NCBI GenBank assembly: GCA_013339765.2
Contig: CM023457.1
Span: 54,337,745-54,401,744 of the forward strand
Length of the DNA stretch: 64,000 bases
DNA from: Haemaphysalis longicornis
Lineage: Eukaryota > Arthropoda > Arachnida > Ixodida > Ixodidae
Direction of reading: 5' to 3'
The translations under genes were made by a program, and so were the position numbers. Numbering within the stretch: position 1 is the stretch's first letter; the number at the start of each line of letters is the position of its first letter. The notes under the pieces were generated by a model. The model saw only the letters and a program-made list of their open reading frames with translations, searched no databases and was not told the DNA's origin. Below, in pieces: positions 1-13,954 of the stretch.

Positions 1-580
1 CTTCCTGCTAAGATGGAGGGTTTTTAAGATGCAGATGGCAATGCGAGAGTGGCGCCCCCCTTGGGTCTACACCTGCACATGCTACTACGAACTGCTGGTA
101 CAAGCACAGCCGACAGAAACAGAGCGCTACATATTAACCTTCTCAGATACCCTTGTATTACTGTCCCTACTGAGTACCTTAGTACATGTTGAATGCTCAC
201 TTGCGCAAAAACATGACAACAGAACTGAACACATGACACAAGGCACTTTGTGTTGCGTTCCCTTCTGTTGTAGTTTTTTTTTTCGCCATTGAGCATTCAA
301 CATGGGTACTACTTTGCCCAAACCTACAACTTGACCACACAAGTGCAAACATATCTTTCTTCTTTCATTTTTGTTGCATGCTTATAAAACTTTTGCAGCG
401 AACTGTCGGACTGGACATCAAGAAGCAATATGACAATGGCAAGAACGCCAAAAATTTATAATTTTTCATGGTACCTCGAACAAAAGCGTTCACAGAGCTA
501 GACATGGTAAACTTAGTTTTGGACCCTGAACGGATTTTCGCAGCAGACTTGAGTAGCACGCAATCCAAGCTCGAACTCAC
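1..580 (-). other. Intron or downstream part of the WNK gene
   Basis: This stretch lies past the last exon seen. No recognisable coding exon, RNA gene or repeat family was identified in it. The rest of the WNK C-terminus should lie further left, outside the window. Confidence 0.4.
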
Positions 581-687
581 CTGTCACCGCGAAGGTCATC
601 GTAAAGCTGAGATGAGACAACCGTATGTTGGGCCTGGGGTGGGCAAGTGTCCATGTCATGGGTAGAAGCCTGGCTGGTCAGTTCATC
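581..687 (-). CDS. Likely tail exon of the same gene
   Basis: The segment is 107 nt, entering in phase 0 and leaving in phase 2. The acceptor is GTTTCGCCCACAG and the donor GTGAGTTC, a near-consensus site. It encodes DELTSQASTHDMDTCPPQAQ, then HTVVSSQLYDDLRGD and a split Arg codon. It contains no domain I can name. Entry phase 0 fits the exit phase of the GC-rich exon at 5697. The balanced composition and clean splice signals on the gene's strand make a genuine exon likely. Membership in the WNK gene is inferred from order and strand. Confidence 0.5.
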
Positions 688-3600
688 CTGTGGGCGAAAC
701 ACGTAAATGGTAAAGCATCCAACACATGCTTTGACCACAAACTGTTCGCACACGCCTTTTCAACTTTTGTGTCCCGTCCACCAAAGCAACTGTAAGCCAA
801 CCAAGTTCCGATCCTTCACTGGTGGGGAATTTCCTTTTTTTTTGGACTCCCAGCATCCCAATTAGGTGAAACAAGTGTCTATTGGCATTTTTGAATATTG
901 AAATACCTTGAAAAGATTTCAAGTTTACTAACAGTGCTATTCGACTTGAATCCAAACTGAATTTTGCATCATTTGCTTCCATGTTCAAAAACTGAACATT
1001 TGCACGACCCTGATAATCTCACTTTGCTAAGATGTGCTTATCATTATGGAGAGGTGCTGCAATCAAATAACGGCAAAAAAGAAAGTAATGAAGCCCACAA
1101 CCCCACAACAAAGGGCGACAGTAAAACGTTGGTACTAATTGATATAAAGCAAAACCTTCCTAGCGCGCACCGGCCTCAGACATAGTCAGTACAGACAACT
1201 CCCGTTAACACAAACTCCACGGGGACAGCAAAAAAAAACTTCCAATTAAGGGGGGACTAGACTTTCGAAATCGACTTTTTTGTTTCTTTATGGATTTTAA
1301 TGAAAAGTGGCACAGCAACTGGAAATGCTTGTGTGATACCCGAATAAAACTTTCAACGCAATATGTTCAGAACTTTTTTATTTATAAAATTTTCTTTCTG
1401 TTCAACTTGTACCGAGCTCGAGCGGCTTATAAAACATGATAGCAAATTTTGTTCGAAGTGCTTTGCATTCCCAAACCATTTGACGAAGTCGTGACAATCT
1501 TAAGATTTTTATTTAAAACACAGTTTTTCTAGTTTTCAGTTTTTTACAGACAAATGTACTACAGGCATGTAGGCTGAAGGACTATTGTAATAAAAAATTC
1601 ACAAAAAAACAAACCTCAAAAACTAAGCGTGTCACGACCTGAACTATTCACCAAGGAATGTAATGCAAAAAATGGAATCGTGCAGCCTTTTTTCTTCCAC
1701 AAAACATCATTTGCAGCTCCTCTGTGAAGAGTACATAGCCAAGTTTGCAGACCAAATAAGGGGGAGATGGCTTTCGATGCAAAGTAGGTTAGCTGGTTGC
1801 CTGTAGTGCACTAGACAACTTCCCTATGCAGTGTTGCCACCACTGAAGATGAAAACTGCTTTCAGCTTCTTTTATGTTTTACAACCTTGCCTGGAGCAGC
1901 AACTTAGCACTCACACGTGCAGGTGTTCATTGCCAAAAGTTTACATACCACAAGGATACAAATGAGCTACTTTGAAGCTTGTTATAATATTCCGCATACC
2001 TCCAGCTTCAAAGCATGCACTTTTCTTTAATACTCTTGACATTCAGGGCACCCAATATTTCTCGCAGCATAGCCAATATGCACAGAACTATAGATGTATA
2101 AATTGGTATTATTAATTTTCCTAAAAAATTCAATTTGTTAAATGCTACGAAAGTAAGGTATATTTTTACGCCATGAACAAGTTTTTTCTGTTCCAAACTC
2201 AGACCTGTCTGCATGATTACTAGAATTGCATGGGAAATGTTGCACAAGAAAGGCAATATGGCTCGCGCATATCGTGGTGCACATTTACTGCAACATTGCA
2301 TCATACCTTGATTATCCCTGACATGGCTCATCCGGTCGCTTTTAAGATTAAATCTAACGTCACAGGCATTAATTACAACTCCAATCATAACCGGTTGCGC
2401 AGTCAGGCGATGCTCTAATGCCATGCGTGCCACAGCTTTTGACGTGTTGAGTTTCTTTGCCAAAGCTAGCAAGCCTACTGTCAAGCATAGCATTAACTAT
2501 GCGTGTAAACATCGCAAATCAGATGAAAAGTTCCCTTCGCGAACCGCTATCGCAAGCGCGCACACCGCGTTTCACCCACCGGGGTAAAGTTCGTGCACAA
2601 CGAAGCGTTCGATGACCTCCGCCTTTCGAGCCACGCAACTTCCTGTAATAGGCCTCATGATTTCAGGCATTCCCATCGCGATAATGTCCGTGTTGAATAG
2701 CACAGCAGAGAACATGGCTGAATAAAAACTTGGCCGAGCGAAGCAGCGAAAATGAATGCGCACTACGAAGTTCAGGCGGCCGCCATTTTGTGTTGCCGCA
2801 GCAACGCCCAATCAGCAGGGCCGTTTCAGTGCACGGCAACCGGAGGGCCAATCATACTTCAGCATCTATTTCTGGCTTCGTTTGTGCGTCGTCCTTTTTC
2901 TGCCGTTCGCGCATTTGTGTATGAACGAAGATAAAAGAGACTATCTGAACCGGAATTAGGATCTTTCGCCGAATCTAATGATACCAAAGTGGCGCACCCA
3001 GTGGCACCGTTGCCGAGATACAGTGCTCCGAAAATTGCCTTTTTTTCACACTTTTGCGCTGATATTTTGTCACCGCAGCTGGCTAAAGTATTTTTTTATG
3101 TCACTTTGTGTCGGTTTTCGGCGGAAAATCTTTGCAAATGCACAGAATAGAAAACATAGAAGCTGAATATGTGGCTTTCAAAACAAAAAATGTTTTGGTC
3201 ATTTTTTTTAAGTTGAATGCCGCGTCCCCCCCTCAACCAAATTTCCAATTAAACAAAAAGCCCAACGGCATTGTCATTAGTCCGCAACAAGTCTGCCTTC
3301 TTGACTTCGTTCAGAATCTCAACTGCCGTCCCCAATGACAATCACCTCGAGGCAGTTTATTCGAAATAACTTCCAATTATCCAATGTAATGGGCTTTAGC
3401 TTCGAATTATCGAGCGATTCCTTCCATTGAATTGCATGTAAAATTGCTGGGGCTAGAACACCATTTCCAATTACCCGAAAATTCCAATTAAGCGACTTCA
3501 AATTATCGAGAGTCAACTGCGCCCCCACAAAGCCCAGAATGTCACTCGACTTAAAAGTTCATTCAACACGTCCACACAGCAACGTATCATTCAAAGCCGC

Positions 3601-6600
3601 TTGAAATTCATCTCGCTTTCCAAGTGGCTCAAGTCTGCAAGTGCTAGTCAACTTACGACGGGTCCATCAAACTCTCAAAAGAGTGCTGCCCATAATTGTG
3701 TAAGCATTTATATCTCTGAAGGTGTAGAAACAAAGCACTTAACGCAGGCTCGCTAACATTTAATCTGAACTTGTGTAGCTAACATTACAAACTGTGGCTG
3801 CTGTCTTCAACAAGTACGATAAGCTCGCATTGTGAACTGCATCTCTGCTATTTCCAACAAATATGATAAGCTCACATTATTGAGGGTTCCACAAAATGTT
3901 GTCTTGTCAGGCATTAGAATGAACAAACGAAAAGTGAACATGGAGCACGTAAAAAAAAAAAAAAAACATACTTGACATTTTGGAACCGCATACGGGTTCC
4001 TTTCACTGAGGTCTTACTCGCAGTTTCAAATTGTCTAATATATTTTTTATATGTGGTCAGTGTTCGACAAGCTCACAGCTGTGCCACTATCTGCAATTGG
4101 TTCGCAAACTTTTTGTTTTCACACAGGAAACTAGGCAATCAGATTCGAAGACTTCCCCCATAAAACTGGTACCAAGACATGTAGAACAATAACATAATTT
4201 GGCTGCACACACCACTTTCAAAATGCACCCAAGCAGTCAAAATGTTGCACACGCCACTACCAATGTGCTACCAGTGTGCACTAAGCAAACCCTCCGTGCG
4301 AAGTGTAGCATCTTTGCAGTGGTGCCAAACACCCCGCGTGCACCCACAGTCAGGTTAACTATGCCACAGGGTGTCTACACCACACGAACGGTGTCTATGC
4401 GAAGGAATACGTGTCCTTCATGCACAGAGTGGTCGTGCCAGACGGGCTAGTCAGAGGCAACTAACTATACTATGTCAACATCTCGTCGCCTATGGGTGGC
4501 CAGTGGACAGAATATGGCAGCAAAGATAGTCGTGGGAGAGCTTGCAGAAGAAGAAAAAAAGTGCGAGGAGAAGAAGAAGAAGAAGAAAGACGGCGAGAGA
4601 GTCGCAGCGCGTAAAATTCCGATGCGCGTCTTGTGGCAAGAAGACGCGAAGTCAGTCCAAGGAAAGTTTACCGTAAGACGATACGCCTTATTGGCGCATG
4701 GCGGCACTATGCGATGCGAGTATACATTGGAAACTTCGCTAGATTAAGCGGGTGCTGTAATAATACGCCATCACCTTGCAGCTGCTGTGGCTACAAATCA
4801 GCGCAACATTGACGTACGGTTCGAACATCTCTTGGTATAAATCAAAATCTACCTTTTGCCAAACTCCGAGTGCCACATAAGACATTATTCTAAGTGTTGG
4901 CCCTGATTTATTTCCAATGCTCGGACCACCCTGAAAAGTGTGTGCTGTGCACTTGTCTTACGCTCTCCATCTCTAGTTCAACTGTGGAGCTGCTCTTAAA
5001 TCCATGCCCTCCACTTCAGGCGATAAAAATATCCAGTTGAAGAGTTTGTAAAATTTGTAAAAGTGCCATACAGGCCATATGACGAGCACTTTTAAACGTA
5101 GTGCTTGGCCTCAGTAACAAGTGGTATCGGCAATATGTGGCATCTTTGATGTGCCCTGTTTGGGCCTCTACATATGAAGCAACAAGAGCACTTGTCCAAG
5201 CAAAGACAACGGCGCAAGTTCGGTTTGTTTCTGCGCATTGTTAACATTGCACAAGCCTGATTATTTCAACAGCAGCAGTATGTGTAAAAAGCCGAGCCAA
5301 AGACAGATGAAACCAAGGTGACAGCTTTGCAGCACAAAACCAACACGCAGTGTCCCTCGCCACAAGCTGTCCGCAGCATCCCCGCACCACCAAGTCCCCT
5401 CAAAAGCTGCAACAGTTCCCTCGACCACCAGAGAGAGCAACAGAGGTAGGCACCCCAGGGAGCTAAGTGGGGAAAGGGTGCAGAAAGCCGTGCAGCGGTC
5501 CGAGCGCAGCGTTGTGGGAACTAAACCAAGAAGAAAAAAAAACCAAGCCGGAGAAGAAGCTCGCAGCAGAAGGAGGTAGATGACAGCAGCCGCCACCGAC
5601 GCGCCGCATCCCACAAGCCTTCGGGCAGTGGTGGTGGGGGGTGGGGGAGGAGCAAGAGGCAGGGGGTGTGTGCGGCACCACGCGGCGGGGCACTACCTTG
5701 GCCAGCGCACCCCCGGCCCCGGGACCAGGAGCGCCCGGGACGGTTCCCGCCAGGACGGCACTCAGCTGGTGGCACGAGGCCGGCCGGACCAGGGGCATCG
5801 CCGCCGGCACGGCCGAGGGCGGGGGCGGGTCCGGCACCGACAGCTTCCGACTCGCCGCTGCCGACACCGCAGCCTCCACGGGAGGGGGCCGGGCCGAAAA
5901 GGTGCTCCGTACGAGGCTGCCACCCCGGACACTGGCGATGGTGGTCACGCCCTGCGCCATGATCCTCCGGCCCGAGGCCCGGAACGATTGCTCCATCTCG
6001 CGGCCGAGCAGCGCCGCCTCGAGGCGGCCCGCGTCGAGCGAGGCACCCAGCTCGCGGCGGGGCCGGCCGGCGTCCTCCTCCGACGCGGAGGAGGCCCCCG
6101 CCCCCTGCTCCGCTGCGGAGGTCGTTGGTGGACAGGGAGCGCGCGGAGCCCGAGAGCTGGCGCGAGTTGCGGCGCGCGGGTGGCGGCAGCAGCTCAAACG
6201 CGGAGGGGGCAAAGACGTCGCCGCCGGCGACGCACGCGGGGACCGGGTGTGAACGAGCGCGGGGGAGACAGGAGGATAACGGGGCTGTGGGGGCTGCCCC
6301 GCGCCAGGTGGACCAATCGCGGCAGCTCCTCGAGAGGGCGGGGGGCGGGCCCGGGCTGTGGCGGGGGCGGGGCCTACCTGCTGCAGGGGCGGGGCCTGCT
6401 GGCCGGGGGGCGGGACCGAGACGGATCCTTCCAGCACGCTGGCCAGGGGAGGCGCAGCGGAGCCCGCAGCCGCGGAGGAGGGCGGGGCAGTGGGCTGCAG
6501 CGCAGGCACCTGAAAAACCGAAACCACACACAAACGGTATTCATCACAACGTGTGGAGTATGTTCTGTTACCCCGAATAAACTGCACAAATGAAACCCAA

Positions 6601-9600
6601 AGGAGACGTAATAACGCAACAAAATGGGTACAAGCGAGAGGAACCACATGCAAAGTGTGTTCTCTCGTGGTGTCCATCTTTCAATCTTTGTTCGGGCGGT
6701 TTAATCCAGGCGATAACACTGTATGAAGTAGACAGTCTAAAGTCTTCACTAATGCTCACATTTTTCTTCTCGGGCCCCACTTGCACACAACCACGCCTGC
6801 CAGAGTGCTGTCGTCGCATGCACAACCCTAACCACCACTTCCATGTGCCGTTCCTGCAACTAGCCTTCAACCTCAACGCGAACCTCATGATTTGAACCAT
6901 CCAACGCAATAGGTGACCGGTAAAAAGCACAAAAGCCCATGGGGTATGTCGCCTGCTCCCGCAACTTCCACTTCGAGATCTCGCCAGGCCTCCCGTACGC
7001 CGTCGGCTTTCACGCGCGTGTGCGTGTTGTTTATTTGTCACAGAGTGCTTACCTTTCAGAGGAGTCCCTAGTATGATTCACCATTGTTATTCATTGAATG
7101 TGCGATGCATGAGCGTTTGTTTTTTAGGCTGGAAACAGATAAACAACAAGCACATGCACGCGTAAAGCCGCCAGCATACAGGAGGCCAGGAGACCTCTCG
7201 AAACCAGAAGTGGCGGGCAATGAACCCATACCTCGTTACTGCCCCACAGGAGATAAGCAGACATGCACACGAAGGAGTAAGGCCCGCCCATTCTACATTA
7301 GCACTGCTTGCCAGCGGCGGCAGCAGATGAAAACGTCTGCTTTTTATCTTCTCGCTGTGCCCCAAGTAAGAGCCCAGTGCGCACGCATCGCTTCAAACTG
7401 TGAATGCGAGGCCAGCACGACGCTCCTCTCACCATTTGAGGTGCTGGGCTGGCCCGGCTGGCAGACACGGGAACCGTGCTCGGGACGGTCGCCCCCTGCT
7501 GCGCTGACGTACTGGGGCTGCGGCTGCTGTGGAAGTTGCTGTTTGAGAAAGCAGGGAAATCGTCAAGTTTAGGGTTAACTCACCCAACAAGGTTACATCT
7601 GGGGTGCAAAAAGCCACAGTGAAAAGCTAAGGCAGATCGATTCAGAGCACCTAACCCAACCCAACCCAACTCAACTCAACCTAACCTAAACTCCCATGTG
7701 TTGAAATTTCGGTGGACGTCGAATATCTTCAAGTGGTCGAAATTAATCCAAGGCAGCCCTCCACTACGGCGCACCTCACAGCCCTGGTGTTGTAAGTTCG
7801 CTGCATTAAACACCCAACTTTTGAATTTGAGTACTAGATGAATGCAGCGTCCATGGTTTCGGAATCGAAGCCAGCCATGAGTCATCGTGAACAAAAGATA
7901 ATTCACTGGTGACACCTAGGCTTTATCCAAGAAAGCTTAACTACACTAATGTAAGCCAACAAAATCTTTTGCCATCTGCGATGCACTACTGCAGAGGCTC
8001 ACAAAAAAGTTCGCTGCACTGGGGCCTCCTAAAGAAACGACTTAGTAATACAAAAAGAAAAAGCGTTTGGTGCGCAGTTCGACAGAGCATGGTCAGAGTG
8101 TGCTAAAAAGAGCAGAGCATTTCGGAATGTGCTACACACATGCAGCACTTAAGATCTGCTCCCTCACAACTTTGGTCTCTTCTGCTTTGCCTAAACTAAA
8201 CCTCAAAATATAATGTTTAGAGGCCCCACCTGGCTTTTGGGGCATTAACACTGGGAAAACTTAAATGCCCCGGGTTTTTTACTCTAAACACTATGCACAC
8301 TGGCAATTCTGTTACCAGTAATACACCTTTATAAGTGGCATTACAGTGCCCTAGTCAAAAGGCCTAAGCCACTGCCACCTCCCGTTAGCCTAATGTGTAC
8401 CACGCTTAAAGTGGCATGAAGACAAAATGCAAGTTTGGTTCATTCGAAAGATTGCCTCGTTGGAATCATGCTGACACCACATTTAACACACACTTCGCTC
8501 AAATAAGCTGTATAATTAGGAAGAAAGGGAATGGCTGTGTGACCCACTAGCTCATTTCTTGCAACAGAACCTATGAAGACATACCAGCCAGCTCCATGAT
8601 TGGCCGAGGCCAGCAAAAACAAACGCAAATTAGGCAGGGCTTATAAGCTTGCCGAGCGAGCTATTTGTGCTTAAAGGTATTGCATGTTCATTTTACAGCA
8701 GTATGACTGATGGGAGAAACAGTGGAAGTTACGAAAGCACACGTAAACATATAAGTATTCAAGCATACTGCTGTTGGTGCTAGGCGCACTATGCTTGGTT
8801 TAGCTGCACAGGACTGTGGGGTTTTGTGGTTGTCTCAGACGACACTGGCCGACTGACGCAAGCGACGGTGTCTTACGTGACCATATTTGTCAAGCGAGCA
8901 GCATGCTTTACGAAACGATTATTTTCTCCCCGAACAAAAACAAGCCAGGTACAAATACGGTCAAAAACAAAGCAAATGCAGGAAACGACTTGCCATGGTG
9001 TGGTGGCACCATCTAGGTTGACTAACAGTAAGCAAGTCTCCGCTCCACACCACGTTTAGCTGAAAGACCTGTTCTTATGATGTCCTTGCAAACGTCATTC
9101 AAAAACACGTTTTGGTGTGAGAGTCAAAAATTTTAGCTTAAATCAATTAACTTCACAGTGAATAAAACATTGTTTGCTTCCGTACAAGTGCTGGGGGCAC
9201 TATCGAACACAAAATCTTCTGAATAAAACAAACTTGTATTTTGTCTTCATGGCCCCTTTAAAGGCCTCACACAACTGGGTAGTGTGCAGCTACAGGCATT
9301 TTGAACCCTATGCCCCCTGCACCGAATGCCCTCCCCCATCTCAATTTCCTGCAACCAGGACAGCTGCTACAGCAGGGCTGAGAAATAAAAATGTAGAAAC
9401 AGGAGAAAGGGAGAAGCATGCAACAGCACACACACACACACACACACACCAACACACACACACACACACAGAGGGGAGAAAAACAACGGAATAGCCACTC
9501 TACCTGCACAAGTAGCTGCCGGCATCCGGCCTGCATGGGAGAAGAGACGACGGGTGCAAAGGCACCCTGCAGGTTGCCAATCCGGTGGGATGCATCGCTA

Positions 9601-12600
9601 GGCGCGTGCAACGTGTCCTCTGGAGAACCTTCGGCTGCACGAAACGAGAGAGAGAGAAACCCCGATGATGCTGATGATTGTTGTGCTACACGCACCAAAG
9701 TTACGTCCGGGCCGTGAGGCATGCCGTAGCAGAGGGCTCCGGATTAACTCTGACCACCTAGGGATCTTCAATGTGTGCCAAAACCTCAAACAACCACGGG
9801 CGTTTTTGCTATTCGCCTCCGACAGAAAAGTGGCCGCTGCGGCCGGGAATCGAACCTGCGTCCTTGGGCTCAGCTGCACAACGTCTTAGCCGCTGAACAA
9901 CTGTGGCCGAAGAAAGAAAGCCCAGGGTGTTCATTTTTAACGCGAAAGTATTGCATGGCCCACTGAAAACAAAAAAGCCGACGTCCGGTGTCTGTAGCAC
10001 CAAAACGGCTCCTAAACCCACATGATTATGGCCAATGGCGTGAAGAGAACAAGAGTAAAGTAATCAGGGGCAGTTCCAGGTTTCGTCTGGGGGGGGGAGC
10101 GGCGGCAGCCTTATCAGTGATGATGATGATGATGATGATGATGAGGCATATAGTGGCCTTTTTTATTACCTGAAACTTTGAAAAACCAAAAATACAAAAA
10201 ATACAAAAAAACATAAACTAGACTTTTTCTATGACTTGAGGACCTGAGGGGTCACCATCTTGGGGGTATAAATGCAAGAATTAAGGAAGGTCAGGAAATC
10301 TGGACCCCCCTCTGGAACTGCCAATGAAAGCATTCTTCAAGTTGTAAAGATTAAGTACAGACGGTATTCGTTGAAAAGTTTAGCGGTCAATTTCTTCGCT
10401 TGGCAACACTCGAAACGGCCACAGACATGGCTGATGCGCCACGGACACGGCGCAGCATGGGCCACTGCGGCCGCACGCCGAAGATCTGCGCCGTTCCAAT
10501 CCGATTCTAAACTGTGGCGCCAACAGAGATGTCACTCACAGTGAACTCGACGCAATACTTTGTGTTCGGCGAAGAGTTCGTAACGTGAAACACAGTCATG
10601 TGTTTCACAGTCGTGCTTAGAACGGACAAGTGCCGCCATCCCGCGGAGCCCGTCGTAACGAGTGACGGCGCACTCACACGGTTGCATGAAAGAGAAGAGG
10701 GGTGCCTGATCTGCAGGCCGTGCCCACAACGTCGCGTAGCAACAGACGCTTGGCCACAGATATGGCGGAGCACACTTGGTTGCCTGCATGCATTCCACGC
10801 AATTGAATACCGAGGATAGATAAAAACCAAGCCCAAAAGCTCTGAATCGTGAATCGATTGATTGATTGTAAGATTTAATGCGCCAACGCAACGCAGACGA
10901 TGCGGCGTGCCGTAGTGGACGGCTTCGGAATTATTTTGGCCACCTACGTGTGCCGAAATCTCGTACACACGGGCGTTTTTGCATTACCCTGCGTATCGAA
11001 TGTCCCCACAGCTCGATGACTCTTGCTCACTAAAGCTGGAGCCAGGGCCTGTGCTGTGGCCTTTGACTTAGAAACTTGTTGGAGACATGCACTGGTGCCT
11101 ACACGAGCAATTTCAGCATTCTAATTACATGAGTAGCAATTAGACGAGCGGCAAAGTACAATCCCGCAGAATGTCTTTATTGCCCGGCGATGATGTGCCA
11201 GTCTGACGAAGGATGGCGATGACAATGATGAAAGGACACATTCCGAAATTGGACACTAATGCTTTTATTGCGATGCCTATGTCATAAGAAGTGCTTAGGT
11301 GTCCCCTCAATTTTTTTTCTCGGACTAGCAGAACACCAAACAAGTTCACGTAACATCTTTGCGATTGCATTCGAGAGTCTTTAACCTGAGAAAATGTGGG
11401 TTGAGAGTATGCACCCCTTACTGAGGACAAATACACACAGAGAAGCTGGAATCAAATGCAAGCACAAAAAGTGTCAACCTAACGCACTTAAATACGTCTG
11501 GCACGTGGCAGAGAAGTAACTCTGCCATTTTGGTGTATTTTGAATGGAGGAGTGAACTTCATGTCTTCAAAGGTTTAAAAATTTCAACACCCAAGTTCAT
11601 ATTTAGCTGTCTGTAGTTAACCTCCACTGACTATATATACTGTATTTACTCGCATAATGACCGCACTTTTTTTTTTTAAATTTGATGCGAATTTAGGGGT
11701 GCGTTCATTACGCGAGGTAAATTTTTCGCGGAAAAAATTTTGAGCACAGAAAACACAGGCAAACTGTGGGTCAAAATTTTTACGACAGTCCTCATGAACA
11801 TGGCAAAAATAATAAATAAAAACATAACAAACCCCGCACACCGCCGCCGCCAGCCGCTTTGCAAAGTGACGCAAATTGCCGTGTTTTCATGAATACAAAA
11901 CGCGCCGGAACGAGTCTGCTGCAAGGTGACAACAGGCTGCCACTGTCACAATGCAGGACATCAAAACAGACATGGCTGCCGACACAGCAACCTGAGCACA
12001 TTTGTTTCTTCGTCTTGAGAGTACATTACGTGCATTTAGTGAGCGTTTTTTCCTCATCAATATAGAACGCATGCTTGACGATATCGCTAATATCAGCAAG
12101 TCTGCAGCAATAACGCAGCCATGTCCTCCTTGAAAGGGAAGGAAACAGAGGTACACACGACCATCATCAGCTAGACTTGGCACACATACGACATATTGCT
12201 TCGGCTAGTTCAGGGTAAGTTCGTTGCGCAGGAATAAAAAAAATCAAACTTGACGACAAACTTGAGGGGTGCGATCATTACGCGAGTGCAATCATTAATA
12301 AGCGAGTAAATGCGGTGTGTATATATATGACGCCTAAGTCACCGTGAGAATGCAGCCAATGAACATAGTGGCAGCAGTTGCGTTTCAACAACACCTTTTT
12401 CAATTCAGCTTGCTTATCAACGGACTAATTAGCTACATAGTCATTAATATTAGAACCAATGTACCATTTACAATGTAATAAACACTGAAAACGCGCAATC
12501 TGTAATGGTGCGCTGGACTCGTACACCAAGTATAATTACTCGTATAATTACTTGTATGCTTGTATAATTACTTTTGGCTGATATATTATGTAATCACTTT

Positions 12601-13913
12601 CCCACTGCTGCTTGGGCCTAATCCTGGCCTACAGTATTGTCTAAATACAATAAATAAAAGTCAGCAGCTCCCTGAAATCGCCATCAACCTACCTCCAGTG
12701 GCGCCCAGCACATTACAAAGATAGATGGGCATAAACTACCAAAATGTAAGCACACACAGCACGGTATCGATGGCGTTTTCAGCTTTTCAAGTCGACCACA
12801 CAAACTAAGCATGTACCCCTTCATATATCGTACAGCTTGTTATCTGTACGTCGCTATCAAAGGTGGCGGCAAACAGGTGCTCCCTGTCCCACCTGTCGGG
12901 CTACACCTCGGAGCACAGCAGCTGCCTGTTTCACTGTTGCCGATATCCAACACCTTAACCTAGCTTACCACAAAATGAAATGGACGATCCCTGCACCAAA
13001 AAGAACAGAGCTCCACTCAGAATATTCTACAATTATTTCTCCACTGCCCTAAATTAGCGCACTGTTGCTCACGTGCATCTCTTCATTTTATTTATTATTT
13101 TTGCCAGAACACACATATCATGAGAACGAGAAGCTTAACAGCAGGTTCTACTGGCCAGTTCACCTACTCTACTGCAGACCACCGAAAAGGCCTCCGGAAA
13201 AGCAAGGCTCGCATGTCCACATGCCGAGCCGTTATCCGAGAGATAAAAAACAAACTTCGTGGGCCATAGAGTTCTACCAACCTCGGAAGTACCCTTTGCG
13301 GCTTGTCGTAAAAAGAACAGAGCACGGCAGCGTGCGGGGTGTTTCGAGAGATACCGGGAGTCTCGAAGCACCGTCACGTGCCCTGCCGTAACCCAGCAAT
13401 AAAGTTTTGTCACAGCACACTGACCGACCTCGAGTTTTTGCCTCTGAAGAATGCATGTAGAAAATTTAAACACATTTCCAAGTTCACAAAGCCTCATAAA
13501 GCTTTGCGAGTGTAGCGATGGGCCACAACAAATACGGAAATCAATTCATGCCTGTAGGAACACGTAAATAAAAATAACGGTCTGATCATAAATAACAGGC
13601 TTAGCCTTAGAAAAGCACAAAGTTTTCCTTGGCATCTCCTTTGTTCTCCCAACCAAAAATAAAAAAAAACAAGAAAAATTTTCAGATTCAACCCATGCAT
13701 CTCGATGTCATCTACAAAGTATACTACGATAGGTAGCCTAGCATAGCCCAAGAAAACATTTAGCTGTGACATTTTGCATGGTGACCTCAATACACTGAAA
13801 CTAGTATTTATTCCCCCCCCTTCCCACCCCCCACCTAAAAACCTGTCCAATCGACCCTGCATGAGCAGAGGTCAAAAGCTACGACCTTAGTGCCACGACC
13901 TCTTGCTGCATTG

Positions 13914-13954
<41 letters not shown>

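Larger units (their letters stand above)
7539..9503 (-). other. WNK tail intron, about 2 kb
   Basis: This holds degenerate telomere-like pentamers (7649-7690), a diverged SINE fragment (7693-7815), an 856-bp inverted-repeat element (8406-9261) and a CA microsatellite (9427-9470) just inside the donor of the 9504-9634 exon. If the phase mismatch between the flanking exons is real, a further short exon should lie here; none was convincing. Confidence 0.45.

Noticed and set aside
5580..6593. A 337-residue open frame on the plus strand
   Set aside because: It is the complement of the GC-rich WNK tail exons, Arg/Gly-rich, and has no motif. GC-rich DNA gives long open frames by chance.
7584..7598. 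A possible 15-nt microexon (CCCCAG acceptor, GTGAGTTA donor)
   Set aside because: It would contain a stop in the needed phase and leave a 45-nt intron before the next exon, too short to trust.
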